From Mucilaginibacter corticis (lineage in GTDB: Bacteria; Bacteroidota; Bacteroidia; Sphingobacteriales; Sphingobacteriaceae): 64,000 nucleotides of DNA. Positions 18,971-28,146 of the stretch are shown piece after piece; positions within the stretch are counted from its first letter, which is position 1, and every line of letters starts with the position of its first letter. The position numbers were made by a program, and so were the translations under genes. The DNA lies in contig NZ_VLPK01000007.1 in assembly GCF_007558865.1 (NCBI RefSeq), positions 83,215 to 147,214 of the forward strand, given 5' to 3'. The notes under the pieces are model-generated. The model saw only the letters and a list, made by a program, of their open reading frames with translations, made no database searches and was not told where the DNA came from.

Positions 18971-20488
18971 ATGAAAAGATATAAAAACATAACAGCGGTA
19001 ATTTTTATGCTGTGCGCAATGACACTTACTTCCTGCAAAAAAAGCTTTTTAGAGGTCATTCCCAAGCAGGAAATAGTAGCGGTCACCTATGACGATTATA
19101 ATAAGCTGATGAATGGTTCGAACTTTTATATGCTTGGCGGCGGGGGCATAGGCATGTGGCAGGCCGCTGCACTGATGGGTGATGAAGTGTCTGCCGAAGC
19201 ATACGCGTATAATCTTCCGAATTCAGCTTACCCGGCAGCCCGTTCTTTGTTTCAATGGGAAGACGATGTGTTCCCGTTAAATGACCCGCCGAATGATTAC
19301 AGCAGTCCCAGTAAACCTGCTTTTCTGTCGACCTTTTTATCCAATATGTACACGCTCAACAAAATTATTAACGAGGTGAAAAATGCCCAGGGCGGTACTG
19401 ATCAGCAAAAATTGCAGTTACAATCAGAAGCCCAGGCAGAACGTGCCTTTACCAATATACAGTTAGTTAATTATTTTACCAGGCCGTACAATGCTGCTAC
19501 AGCTGCTACAGATCCCGGCTTCCCGGTAATCAAAACGGCGGATATTACCGTGAAAACATTCAGCAGGGGTACCGTGCAGCAATCATATGATTTTATAATC
19601 AGTGATCTTACCGGCGCGATCCCAAATTTGCCGGTGCAATCTGTTTTTCAAACACGGGTCTCAAGGGCGGCTGCAGAAGCCATGCTTGGTAAGGTCTACC
19701 TCTTTATGGGTAAATACAGCGATGCGCTTGTCCAGTTCAATAAGGCATTTACTGATATGGCAGCGATGAAAACACCTCCGGCCTTGTATAATTATAATCA
19801 GACGCTTGCCCCGGGCGGTTCTTTTTTACCGGTCGATGCCACGAACGGGCCAAACTCGCCCTTTACCAATTCGACCGATGTTACGGAATCATTATGGTCT
19901 GTATTTACTTACGCCGGGCCATACGGGGGTAACCAGTTTCCTACTGATTTCCTGACCATACCGGCAAAAACCATCAACCTGTTCTCGGCGAATGATTGGC
20001 GAAAAATGTTCTATACCAACCTGGAATCAGATCGCAGCACCGTTATTCCTGGCGGCCGCTTAAGAAGAAATAACCTTAAATATATCCGCATAGGGGTTGA
20101 ACTGCCTGACCTGTTATTACTTAAAGCAGAGGCGGAAGCCCGCACAGGTGAGCTGGCCAGCGCGATTGCTGATGTTACCACATTACGCAACAACAGAATA
20201 CCGCCCGCTGAAGCCGCCGTGCCGGCTAGTGCCCAGGCAGATGCGACCTCATTAGTTAAATTTATCATAGAGGAACGTGTCCGGGAGTTTGCGGTTGAGG
20301 GGCATCATTGGTTTGACATGCGCCGACTGTCAACTGACCCTATTTACTCCGGGCTGCCCGCTGCACAACACCTGTTATACCAGGATGCCACAAACAGCAC
20401 CATTTATACTTTAAAACCGGAAAGACTCACTTTACGCCTGCCGCCGGCTTATATTAATCAAAACCCCGGTATGGTAAATAACCCATAA
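18971..20488 (+). CDS. SusD/RagB-type outer-membrane lipoprotein
   Basis: This 505-residue lipoprotein has a lipobox LTSC with the modified Cys at residue 22. The body fits the SusD/RagB family: helical TPR-like segments such as AQAERAFTNIQLVNYFTRPY near the middle and the typical C-terminal LLLKAEAEARTG and EERVREFAVEGHHWFDMRRL segments. SusD forms the lid over the SusC channel and captures the ligand at the cell surface. It starts 17 bases after susC and is co-transcribed with it. Confidence 0.95.
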   Translation: MKRYKNITAVIFMLCAMTLTSCKKSFLEVIPKQEIVAVTYDDYNKLMNGSNFYMLGGGGIGMWQAAALMGDEVSAEAYAYNLPNSAYPAARSLFQWEDDVFPLNDPPNDYSSPSKPAFLSTFLSNMYTLNKIINEVKNAQGGTDQQKLQLQSEAQAERAFTNIQLVNYFTRPYNAATAATDPGFPVIKTADITVKTFSRGTVQQSYDFIISDLTGAIPNLPVQSVFQTRVSRAAAEAMLGKVYLFMGKYSDALVQFNKAFTDMAAMKTPPALYNYNQTLAPGGSFLPVDATNGPNSPFTNSTDVTESLWSVFTYAGPYGGNQFPTDFLTIPAKTINLFSANDWRKMFYTNLESDRSTVIPGGRLRRNNLKYIRIGVELPDLLLLKAEAEARTGELASAIADVTTLRNNRIPPAEAAVPASAQADATSLVKFIIEERVREFAVEGHHWFDMRRLSTDPIYSGLPAAQHLLYQDATNSTIYTLKPERLTLRLPPAYINQNPGMVNNP

Positions 20489-20517
20489 ACACCCTGATCT
20501 TTTGCAAATTAACCTGA

Positions 20518-20541
20518 CGGGATGGTCAAAAAACCATCCCG
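20518..20541 (+). other. Hairpin between susD and the ABC ATPase gene
   Basis: A perfect 9-base-pair stem (20518-20526 with 20533-20541) with a six-base A-rich loop lies in the 87-base gap. It is not followed by a T run, so it is a weak terminator at best. It may lower expression of the genes after susD or protect the 3' end of the susC-susD messenger. Confidence 0.55.
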
Positions 20542-20575
20542 GATAGGAAAGCCACGTACTTAAAACTTAGAAATA

Positions 20576-21505
20576 GTGAAACAAAGCATTGTAAAAATTG
20601 AAAACCTGTCGCACCGGTATAGCCGGGACTGGGCCATCCGCGACATTAATTTTGAAATTGATAAGGTTGGTATCCTGGGCCTTTTGGGCTCGAACGGCGC
20701 CGGCAAATCAACCACCATGAATATCCTTTGCGGCGTATTGAATCAAACCGAAGGGAATGTGTATATCGACGGAATAGACATCAGGCAGGAGCCTGAAGAA
20801 GCGAAAAAACTATTGGGGTTTTTGCCCCAGAATGCGCCGCTGCATCTTGAATTGACGGTAGAAGAGTACCTGGTTTATTGTGCCGAGATCCGCAACGTGC
20901 CCAAAGATAAGATCAAACAGGCCGTTGCCGAAGTGATGGAGAAATGCGGAGTAGCTCATTTTGCCGGCCGGCTATTGCGCAACCTGTCCGGGGGATACCG
21001 CCAGCGGGTGGGTATTGCCCAGGCAATTATTCACAAGCCCAAACTGGTTGTACTGGATGAACCCACTAACGGACTGGATCCAAACCAGATTTTAGAAGTA
21101 CGTAAGCTGATCCGCGAAATAGCCGAAGAACACGCGGTCATATTCTCCACGCATATCCTTTCCGAGGTGCAGGCCATTTGTAAAGAAATTAAAATGATTG
21201 AGAGCGGCCGTATGGTATTTGCCGATACCATGGACGCTTTCAATAACTACATTATGCCTGATACCATGCTGGTATTTATGGACAACCCGCCGTCAACCGA
21301 AGTATTAAGCGCAATCCCGGGTATCACCGGTGTCGAGCCCCTTAATGACCGCAGTATCAGGCTACGCTTCAAGGCATCACCGGATATCTCTAAAAAAATA
21401 ATAGCCATGAGCGTAAAACAGGGATGGGAACTAAAAGAGATCATGCTGGAGAAAAGCTCGCTGGATGAGGTATTTGCACAATTATCCAACAAAACATCAA
21501 AATAA
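20576..21505 (+). CDS. ABC transporter ATP-binding protein (GldA-like)
   Basis: This 309-residue ATPase has Walker A GSNGAGKST at residues 38-46, the signature LSGG at 137-140, and Walker B LVVLDEPTNGLDP from 157. The C-terminal about 80 residues after the ATPase core are of the kind seen in GldA and other ABC-2 type ATPases. It pairs with the membrane protein encoded 7 bases downstream. Translation starts at a GTG at 20576; there is no ATG that keeps the N-terminal strand. In gliding Bacteroidota GldA works with GldF and GldG, but no other gliding genes are seen here, so a transport role specific to this locus is more likely. Confidence 0.93.
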   Translation: MKQSIVKIENLSHRYSRDWAIRDINFEIDKVGILGLLGSNGAGKSTTMNILCGVLNQTEGNVYIDGIDIRQEPEEAKKLLGFLPQNAPLHLELTVEEYLVYCAEIRNVPKDKIKQAVAEVMEKCGVAHFAGRLLRNLSGGYRQRVGIAQAIIHKPKLVVLDEPTNGLDPNQILEVRKLIREIAEEHAVIFSTHILSEVQAICKEIKMIESGRMVFADTMDAFNNYIMPDTMLVFMDNPPSTEVLSAIPGITGVEPLNDRSIRLRFKASPDISKKIIAMSVKQGWELKEIMLEKSSLDEVFAQLSNKTSK

Positions 21506-21512
21506 AAAACAG

Positions 21513-24056
21513 ATGAGAAAGATTTTAAAAATTGCCAGGTTAGAACTAAGTATTCTATTTTATTCTCCTGTGGCCTGGCTGGTACTGGCTATCTTCATGG
21601 TACAATGTGGTATCAGCTTTTTAGAGAATTTACAAAATACCCGTACAACTTTATCACTCGGTTACCAAACCATGCCGATCACCGGTACCCTTTTCGGCGG
21701 TTACAGCGGTTTATTCACGGTAATGCAGGGCTATATTTATCTTTACCTGCCGATACTGACCATGGGGCTGATGAGCCGTGAGACCAGTAGCGGTTCTATC
21801 AAACTGTTGCTTTCATCGCCGGTAAAACTCAGGCAGATCATTTTAGGTAAATACCTGGCCATAATCGGTTATGGGCTGGCGCTGATCGGCGTGCTGATCA
21901 TCTTTGGGTTTATAGGCGCGGTTTTTATCAAAGATGTAGATCTTGGTATGATCTTTTCGGGTTTGCTTGCACTTTATTTACTGATCTGTACTTACGCGGC
22001 CATCGGCTTGTTTATGTCATGCCTGACGACTTACCAGGTCGTTGCCGCCATTAGTACGCTGGCCGTATTTGCTGTATTACGTTACGTGGGTACGATCGGG
22101 CAAAGTATTGATTTTGTAAGGGACCTTACTTATTTCCTTTCCATTAACGGCAGAACCGAAAAAATGATAGCCGGCATGATCACGACCAAAGATCTCTTTT
22201 ATTACCTGATCATTATTGCCTCGTTCCTGTCATTGTGCGTACTCCGTCTGAAAAGTGAGCGGGAATTAAAGCCCTGGACAGTTAAGGCGGGGCGTTACTT
22301 GCTTTTGGTTTGTTCGGCTTTGGGGCTGGGTTACCTCACTTCAAGGCCTGTGTTTACCGGCTATTGGGATACTACCGATCTTAAATCCCTTACAATTACA
22401 AATAAAAGCCAGGATATAGCGGCAAAAATTAAAGGGCCGTTAAAGGTTACCACCTATATAAACATGCTGGCCCCGAGCATTTGGTATGTATTACCCGAAT
22501 CGCGCAACGCGGACCTGGGAAAGCTGGAAAATTTTAAAAGGTTTATTCCCGGCATGGACGTAGATTACGTATATTATTACCAGAAACCGGTTGATACCAA
22601 TTACCGTGACTACAGGTACAACCCCAATACCAAAGGAATAAATGATGTAGATGTCCTTGCCGACAAAATGGCTACTGCAAGCGGTATTGATAAAGACCTG
22701 TTTATAAAACCAGCAGAAGTAGCCAAAAAAATTGATCTTGAGCCTGAAGGATATTTATTGATAAGAAAGCTTGAATATAATGGTAAAAGCACATTCCTGC
22801 GCTTTTACATGGGCGAAAATAACCCCTATGCCAGCGAAGCCGAAGTTGATGCTGCTTTAAAACGTTTGCTGATCAAAGCACCTAAAATTATTTTCCTGAC
22901 CGGAAATAATGAAAGAGGAATTGACAGCAAGGCAGACAGGGATTACCAACAGATCAGCGCCCTCAAAACCAGGCGGAAAGCGTTTGTTAACCAGGGTTTT
23001 GACGTGGATACACTTGATATCAATCAGAAAGACATCCCGGGCGGTACGGATATTGTTGTATTAGCTGACCCAACCGTCCCGCTTAGCCCTGTTGCACAAC
23101 AGCGACTAATGGCTTACATCAGCAAAGGCGGCGATATGATGATAACCGGCGAACCGGGGAGACAGCAGATACTGAACCCCTTACTGCAGCAAATACAAGT
23201 GCAGTTGAAGCAAGGCATCCTGATCAGGCAGGATAAAAATACGACGCCGGGTTTTGTAAACGCGCAAATTTCTGATAAAGCGCTGGGTGTTGATTCCAAC
23301 CTGGCACGGATGAAAAAAGCGAATATCATGGTAACCATGCAAGGTGCCGCCGCTATAGAATCTATTCCCGGTAGTTTTAAGGTCGAACCATTATTAATGA
23401 GCCCGGTAAACGGCTGGAATAAAGTTTTTTCAGGAAATACGCAAGAAGAAGCGCAGAAACCGGTTATTAAGAAAGCCCCGGTAAAACCAGTCAAGCCAAT
23501 AAAACCTGTAAAACCAATCACTACCGCAACAGTAGTTAGTGCGGGTGCGAGTTCAGCAGGAGCTGTGGTAGCCACTGCCGCCCCTGTAGCTGTCGCGACC
23601 GCGGGCGTTTCGGTTGGCGATGAAGGTGTTTATATCCCTAAGGTCCATTCGGCGGGATCAACAAAATTAGGTTCGATAGACCTGACCACAGCTGACTTGA
23701 GTTTTAATGCAGCAGAAGGTGATCAAAAAGGTGCATTCCCGATATCGGTAGCGCTTAGCAGGACAATTAATGGCAAAAAACAGCACATTGTTGTATCCGG
23801 TGATGCTGATTTTATCAGTAATGGCGAATTATCTCGTTCCCGCAGCCAGTTTAACGAATATTACCTGCAGGGACTATTAAGATGGTTTAGTAACGATAAT
23901 TTTCCGGTTGACGTTACCCGGCCGCCTGCAAGAGATATGGACCTGAAAATATCGCGAAAACAAATCACTGCGCTGATGTGGTTGCTTAAAGGCATTATCC
24001 CGGCATTAATAGCCATCTGGGGGGCTATAACGTTATTTAAAAGAAGAAGAAAATAA
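21513..24056 (+). CDS. Fused ABC-2 permease and GldG-like substrate-binding domain protein
   Basis: This 847-residue protein joins two parts normally encoded separately. Residues about 1-240 are an ABC-2 permease of six helices like GldF, with the typical RETSSGSIKLLLSSPV segment. After another helix, residues about 290-820 form the extracytoplasmic GldG-like domain (DUF4350-like/ABC_transp_aux), ending in one more helix and a basic tail. Between about 645 and 705 lies a low-complexity linker, first Lys-Pro-Val repeats, then Ala, Val and Thr. I chose the ATG at 21513, 7 bases after the ATPase gene, because the longer frame runs inside that gene. The partner ATPase is encoded just upstream. 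The transported compound is unknown. Confidence 0.85.
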   Translation: MRKILKIARLELSILFYSPVAWLVLAIFMVQCGISFLENLQNTRTTLSLGYQTMPITGTLFGGYSGLFTVMQGYIYLYLPILTMGLMSRETSSGSIKLLLSSPVKLRQIILGKYLAIIGYGLALIGVLIIFGFIGAVFIKDVDLGMIFSGLLALYLLICTYAAIGLFMSCLTTYQVVAAISTLAVFAVLRYVGTIGQSIDFVRDLTYFLSINGRTEKMIAGMITTKDLFYYLIIIASFLSLCVLRLKSERELKPWTVKAGRYLLLVCSALGLGYLTSRPVFTGYWDTTDLKSLTITNKSQDIAAKIKGPLKVTTYINMLAPSIWYVLPESRNADLGKLENFKRFIPGMDVDYVYYYQKPVDTNYRDYRYNPNTKGINDVDVLADKMATASGIDKDLFIKPAEVAKKIDLEPEGYLLIRKLEYNGKSTFLRFYMGENNPYASEAEVDAALKRLLIKAPKIIFLTGNNERGIDSKADRDYQQISALKTRRKAFVNQGFDVDTLDINQKDIPGGTDIVVLADPTVPLSPVAQQRLMAYISKGGDMMITGEPGRQQILNPLLQQIQVQLKQGILIRQDKNTTPGFVNAQISDKALGVDSNLARMKKANIMVTMQGAAAIESIPGSFKVEPLLMSPVNGWNKVFSGNTQEEAQKPVIKKAPVKPVKPIKPVKPITTATVVSAGASSAGAVVATAAPVAVATAGVSVGDEGVYIPKVHSAGSTKLGSIDLTTADLSFNAAEGDQKGAFPISVALSRTINGKKQHIVVSGDADFISNGELSRSRSQFNEYYLQGLLRWFSNDNFPVDVTRPPARDMDLKISRKQITALMWLLKGIIPALIAIWGAITLFKRRRK

Positions 24057-24149
24057 TTTTGTTTGTTAGTGAATGCAGCAAGAAAAATATGGAGATGGCT
24101 ATAATTGGTTGGCCGTCTCCAAATTGCTGTACACCTTATAAAAATAGCT

Positions 24150-25493
24150 ATGAATTTTATTACCGATAAACAGACGCTTGACGATTTGAACATCCTGGGT
24201 AAACCCGGCACAGACTCTGTTTATGCGTTATATAATAATACCTATACCCGTGGCGGTGCAGATATTCTTGAACAAATGTTCCTTTATCCGCTGGCAGAGG
24301 TTTCGGCTATCAACAACCGTTGTAAAACGTTTCAGTATTTCAAATCCATCAATGTGAAATTTCCGTTCCGGACTGAAAACCTGGATAGCGCCGAAAACTA
24401 CCTGGGCATGACCGATAAACGCACGATGCTCTCTGAATCCGATAAGAGCCTTGCGCGGAAATTTAGCCAGCTGATCGCAGCTGATGGCGATTATCAGGTC
24501 ATTTTTAACGGCATAGCGGCAATTGCGGAGATCTGGCAAACCATGCAAATCTTTGTGGTAAAAATAAAATCGTCAGCCGCTTCCACACCATATGCCCTCA
24601 ACATAGAAGAAATAGAAACCTGGCTGTCAAAAGACGGTTTGAGTGTGATATTGGCCGAAAAACAGGTTGATAAATTATCGTATCAAAAAATAGCTCAGCT
24701 TGATAAATTATTGCGGTTTGAACACCGGGCCACGCTTAAACAACTGCTTACATTCATCTATCAGCTCGATGTATTCCTGTCCGTTGCAGAGGTCGCCTTA
24801 AAACGCGGTTATGTTTTTCCAAAAGCATTACCCAAAGATGTGAACGTTGTAAAGTTAACCGGAGTTTATCATCCGCTGGTTAAAAATGCAACAGCCAACA
24901 GCCTTAATATTACGCCTGATAGCAATATTGTTTTTTTAACCGGTGCCAATATGGCGGGTAAATCAACATTTATGAAATCATTAGGTATTGCGCTTTATTT
25001 GGCACATATGGGTTTCCCGGTAGCCGCCCAAGAGATGGAGTTTTCGGTAAGGGATGGTATTTATACGACCATCAACCTTCCGGATGATCTGAACTCGGGC
25101 AACAGTCATTTTTATGCTGAGGTACTGAGGGTGAAAAAGATAGCAAAAGAACTGGGAGTAGCAAAGAACCTGTTTGTCATTTTTGATGAGTTGTTCAGGG
25201 GGACAAATGTAAAAGATGCCTATGAAGGGACTATTGCCATCACCCAGGCGTTCGCGGCTAAACGAAATTGCATGTTCGTGGTATCAACGCATATTATTGA
25301 AGCCGGAGACGTACTTAAGCAACGCTGCAGCAATATCAATTTTGTATACCTGCCCACCCGAATGGATGACAACAAACCTGTTTACACTTACCGGCTTGAA
25401 CAGGGCATCACAGCCGACAGGCATGGAATGATCATTATAAACAACGAAGGGATCCTGGAAATTCTCAGCAGCAGAAAAAACAAAACGACATGA
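24150..25493 (+). CDS. MutS-family ATPase without mismatch-recognition domain (first copy)
   Basis: This 447-residue protein has the MutS core/lever region (about residues 20-230) and the ATPase domain V, but nothing like MutS domains I or II, so it cannot bind mismatches the way MutS does. The ATPase motifs are clear: Walker A GANMAGKST at 265-273, Walker B FVIFDELFRGTN at about 342-353, and STH at 379-381 in the place of the usual ATH. It also lacks the Smr nuclease domain of MutS2. The start at 24150 was chosen because the region before it is not conserved-looking. It is followed by a paralogue whose ATG overlaps this gene's stop codon. The location inside a SusC/SusD-ABC operon suggests a role other than DNA repair. 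Confidence 0.85.
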   Translation: MNFITDKQTLDDLNILGKPGTDSVYALYNNTYTRGGADILEQMFLYPLAEVSAINNRCKTFQYFKSINVKFPFRTENLDSAENYLGMTDKRTMLSESDKSLARKFSQLIAADGDYQVIFNGIAAIAEIWQTMQIFVVKIKSSAASTPYALNIEEIETWLSKDGLSVILAEKQVDKLSYQKIAQLDKLLRFEHRATLKQLLTFIYQLDVFLSVAEVALKRGYVFPKALPKDVNVVKLTGVYHPLVKNATANSLNITPDSNIVFLTGANMAGKSTFMKSLGIALYLAHMGFPVAAQEMEFSVRDGIYTTINLPDDLNSGNSHFYAEVLRVKKIAKELGVAKNLFVIFDELFRGTNVKDAYEGTIAITQAFAAKRNCMFVVSTHIIEAGDVLKQRCSNINFVYLPTRMDDNKPVYTYRLEQGITADRHGMIIINNEGILEILSSRKNKTT

Positions 25494-26818
25494 ACAAAAC
25501 CTTTTTTGCAGATAAACAGACATTGGAAGATCTAAATATTCCCGGCAGGCATAAAAACAATTCAATTGCCAGGATTTTTGATAAAGTAGTGACGGCAGGC
25601 GGCAGAAAGCTGATGGATACGATGTTCCAGTCACCGCTCACGAATGCAGACGAGATCAATCAGCGCAGCGGTATATTTAAGTATTTTACCGGTAAAGCGT
25701 TTCAGTTTCCTTTTACTGAAAGTGAATTTAGTGTAATGGAAAACTACCTGGGCCTGGGTAGTGGCAGCAATAAAGTAACAGTCGGCCTGGGTATTTTATC
25801 CAAAAAAGTAATGCAGGCCGCCGCCCAGGATACGCAATATGAACATCTGAATAAGGATATATGTAAAACCATTGACGTGCTCAATCGCTTTCACGACTTT
25901 ATGGGGCGCTTTGATGATAAGGGATCGCCTTATAGCAGTCAAATAGCACAGATAGGGCACATTTACAACAATCCAAAACTAAAATGGTTAAAGCAGGAGC
26001 AGGGAGTGAAGGTTCTGCCGCTGTTCAAACTGATCAGGTATGACCATCTCTTACGCACCGGGCTGCACGCGGAAATGAAACAGCTTACCGGGCTGATCTT
26101 TCAATTAGATGTATATATAGCTGTTGCCGCAGTTGCCTGCGCAAAAGGATTAAGTTTTGCTCTTGCCCTGCCGAAAGATAAAAATGTACTTACTGTTAAG
26201 GGTGTATTTCATCCGGCTATTGATCATGCCGTCGGGAACTCAATTGCTTTTGACCGTGAAGCTAATGTTGTTTTTTTAACCGGGGCGAATATGGCAGGTA
26301 AATCAACTTTAATGAAATCATTCGGGATCAGTATTTACCTCGCCCATATGGGTTTCCCGGTGGCCGCGACGTTTATGGAGTTTTCTGTAAAAGACGGACT
26401 TTATTCGTCTATCAACGTTCCGGATAATTTAGACCTGGGCTACAGTCACTTTTATGCCGAGGTTCTGCGCGTAAAAAAGGTTGCCGAAGAAGTAGCGGCG
26501 GAGAAAGACCTGGTGGTCATATTTGATGAGCTCTTTAAAGGTACCAATGTCAAAGACGCCTATGACGCGACGCTTGCTATAACGGAGGCTTTTTCTGAAA
26601 ACCGTAATTGCTTTTTTGTGATCTCCACGCACATTATTGAAGTAGGGGAAACGCTTAGGGAAAGATGCAGTAATTTCAGGTTCACTTATTTACCGACAGT
26701 AATGGATGGTCTTGTACCACAGTATACTTACAGGCTTACAGAGGGAATTACCACAGACCGGCATGGTATGATGATCATAGAAAATGAAGGGATCCTTGAT
26801 ATTATCAGAGGGAATTAA
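25490..26818 (+). CDS. MutS-family ATPase without mismatch-recognition domain (second copy)
   Basis: This 442-residue protein is a clear paralogue of the preceding one along its whole length, with the same start (ADKQTLEDLNIPG against TDKQTLDDLNILG), Walker A GANMAGKST at residues 265-273 and Walker B VVIFDELFKGTN. It begins at an ATGA overlap with the upstream stop codon, which suggests translational coupling and equal amounts of both products. MutS proteins act as dimers with two joined ATPase sites, so the pair could form a heterodimer. Domains I, II and Smr are missing. Function is unknown; DNA mismatch repair is unlikely. Confidence 0.85.
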   Translation: MNKTFFADKQTLEDLNIPGRHKNNSIARIFDKVVTAGGRKLMDTMFQSPLTNADEINQRSGIFKYFTGKAFQFPFTESEFSVMENYLGLGSGSNKVTVGLGILSKKVMQAAAQDTQYEHLNKDICKTIDVLNRFHDFMGRFDDKGSPYSSQIAQIGHIYNNPKLKWLKQEQGVKVLPLFKLIRYDHLLRTGLHAEMKQLTGLIFQLDVYIAVAAVACAKGLSFALALPKDKNVLTVKGVFHPAIDHAVGNSIAFDREANVVFLTGANMAGKSTLMKSFGISIYLAHMGFPVAATFMEFSVKDGLYSSINVPDNLDLGYSHFYAEVLRVKKVAEEVAAEKDLVVIFDELFKGTNVKDAYDATLAITEAFSENRNCFFVISTHIIEVGETLRERCSNFRFTYLPTVMDGLVPQYTYRLTEGITTDRHGMMIIENEGILDIIRGN

Positions 26819-26847
26819 ATAATAGTGTAATAATCAATCAAATCAAA

Positions 26848-27981
26848 ATGAAAAAAATAATAACATTGGCTTTTGCGGTTTTTCCCGCTTTAGTTTGGGC
26901 TCAGGATAACAGTTTTGTGGTAAAAATAAAAGTAGGTTCGGCAGAACCAGCAGCCAAAGCATATTTAAACTACCTGACGGACGGTAAAATAGTCAAAGAT
27001 TCGGCTAAAGCAGTTGACAATGCTTTTCTATTTAAAGGGGTGATCGCAGAGCCGGCTATGGCGCAGCTGGTACTTGACCATCAGGGAGCAGGCCTGTCAA
27101 AACTGGGGCGCAATGCGGACGTAAAGATGATGTTTCTTGAGAAAGGGCACATTGACCTCACTACAAATGATTCTGTAAAAAACGCTGTTTTTACGGGTTC
27201 TAAATTAAACGAAGAATATGTAAAGCTGGCGGCTTTTACCGCTGCACCGGATAAAGCGATGGTGCAGGTGAACATAGATTATAATGCCGCCACGGCTGAT
27301 CAAAAAAACAACCCGGATTATGTAAACGGCCTGCAGGCACGTTTCACTAAAGCGCAGGAAGATAAAAAGAGCGTGTTACTGCAATTTGCAAAACAAAACC
27401 CGAGCTCTTACATCAGCCTCATGGCATTAACGGAGGCGGGCGGACAGGATATCGATGTTGCAGCGATTGAACCCCTGTATAAAAATCTGTCTGCCGATGT
27501 GCGCGGTACATCATCAGGAAAAGCTTTTGAAAAATCGATTGACGCGGCACGTGCTACATCAGTTGGAGCTATGGCACCCTTATTTACCCAAAATGATGTG
27601 AATGACAAACCTGTTTCACTTGCTGATTTTAAGGGCAAATATGTATTGCTTGATTTTTGGGCATCATGGTGCGGCCCCTGCCGGGGCGAGAACCCTAACG
27701 TTGTTACGTCCTATAAAAAATATAAAGACAAAAACTTTACTGTATTGGGTGTTTCTTTAGACAGGCCAGGTAATAAAGAACAATGGCTATCGGCAATTAA
27801 AACCGATGGGTTGGAGTGGACACAGATATCTGATCTAAAATTCTGGGACAATGATGTTGCTAAACTTTATGGGATCAAGGCGATTCCGCAAAATTACCTG
27901 ATTGACCCCAGCGGAAAGATCATCGGGAAAAATCTCCGCGGCGATGATCTAATGAAAAAACTCGCAGCCATTTTGGATTAA
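26848..27981 (+). CDS. TlpA-like thioredoxin with N-terminal DUF4369-type domain
   Basis: This 377-residue exported protein has a signal peptide (about residues 1-18), an N-terminal beta-rich DUF4369-type domain, a helical middle part, and a C-terminal thioredoxin fold with the active site WCGPC (Cys275 and Cys278) in the FWASWCGPC context. A cis-Pro segment follows (IKAIPQNYLIDP). It should reduce disulfides in periplasmic or envelope proteins. The gene at 39213-40346 in the second system is a close paralogue, which points to a shared origin of the two loci. Confidence 0.93.
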   Translation: MKKIITLAFAVFPALVWAQDNSFVVKIKVGSAEPAAKAYLNYLTDGKIVKDSAKAVDNAFLFKGVIAEPAMAQLVLDHQGAGLSKLGRNADVKMMFLEKGHIDLTTNDSVKNAVFTGSKLNEEYVKLAAFTAAPDKAMVQVNIDYNAATADQKNNPDYVNGLQARFTKAQEDKKSVLLQFAKQNPSSYISLMALTEAGGQDIDVAAIEPLYKNLSADVRGTSSGKAFEKSIDAARATSVGAMAPLFTQNDVNDKPVSLADFKGKYVLLDFWASWCGPCRGENPNVVTSYKKYKDKNFTVLGVSLDRPGNKEQWLSAIKTDGLEWTQISDLKFWDNDVAKLYGIKAIPQNYLIDPSGKIIGKNLRGDDLMKKLAAILD

Positions 27982-28146
27982 CCGTATGAAAAAAGAACGA
28001 AGCGTATCAATTTTTATCTGAAATAACTGGAAAAAGTAATAAAAAAACATAGATAATCTGTAAAATTTACGGATAAAATTAAGTGTACTTGTAATTAATT
28101 ATCCTAATGCTGAATTTGGCTTGCTTCAAAGAATACCATTAAAAAT

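Noticed and set aside
24105..24149. A longer start of the first MutS-like protein at a TTG
   Set aside because: The second copy starts at the position equal to 24150, and the extra residues are not like the family.
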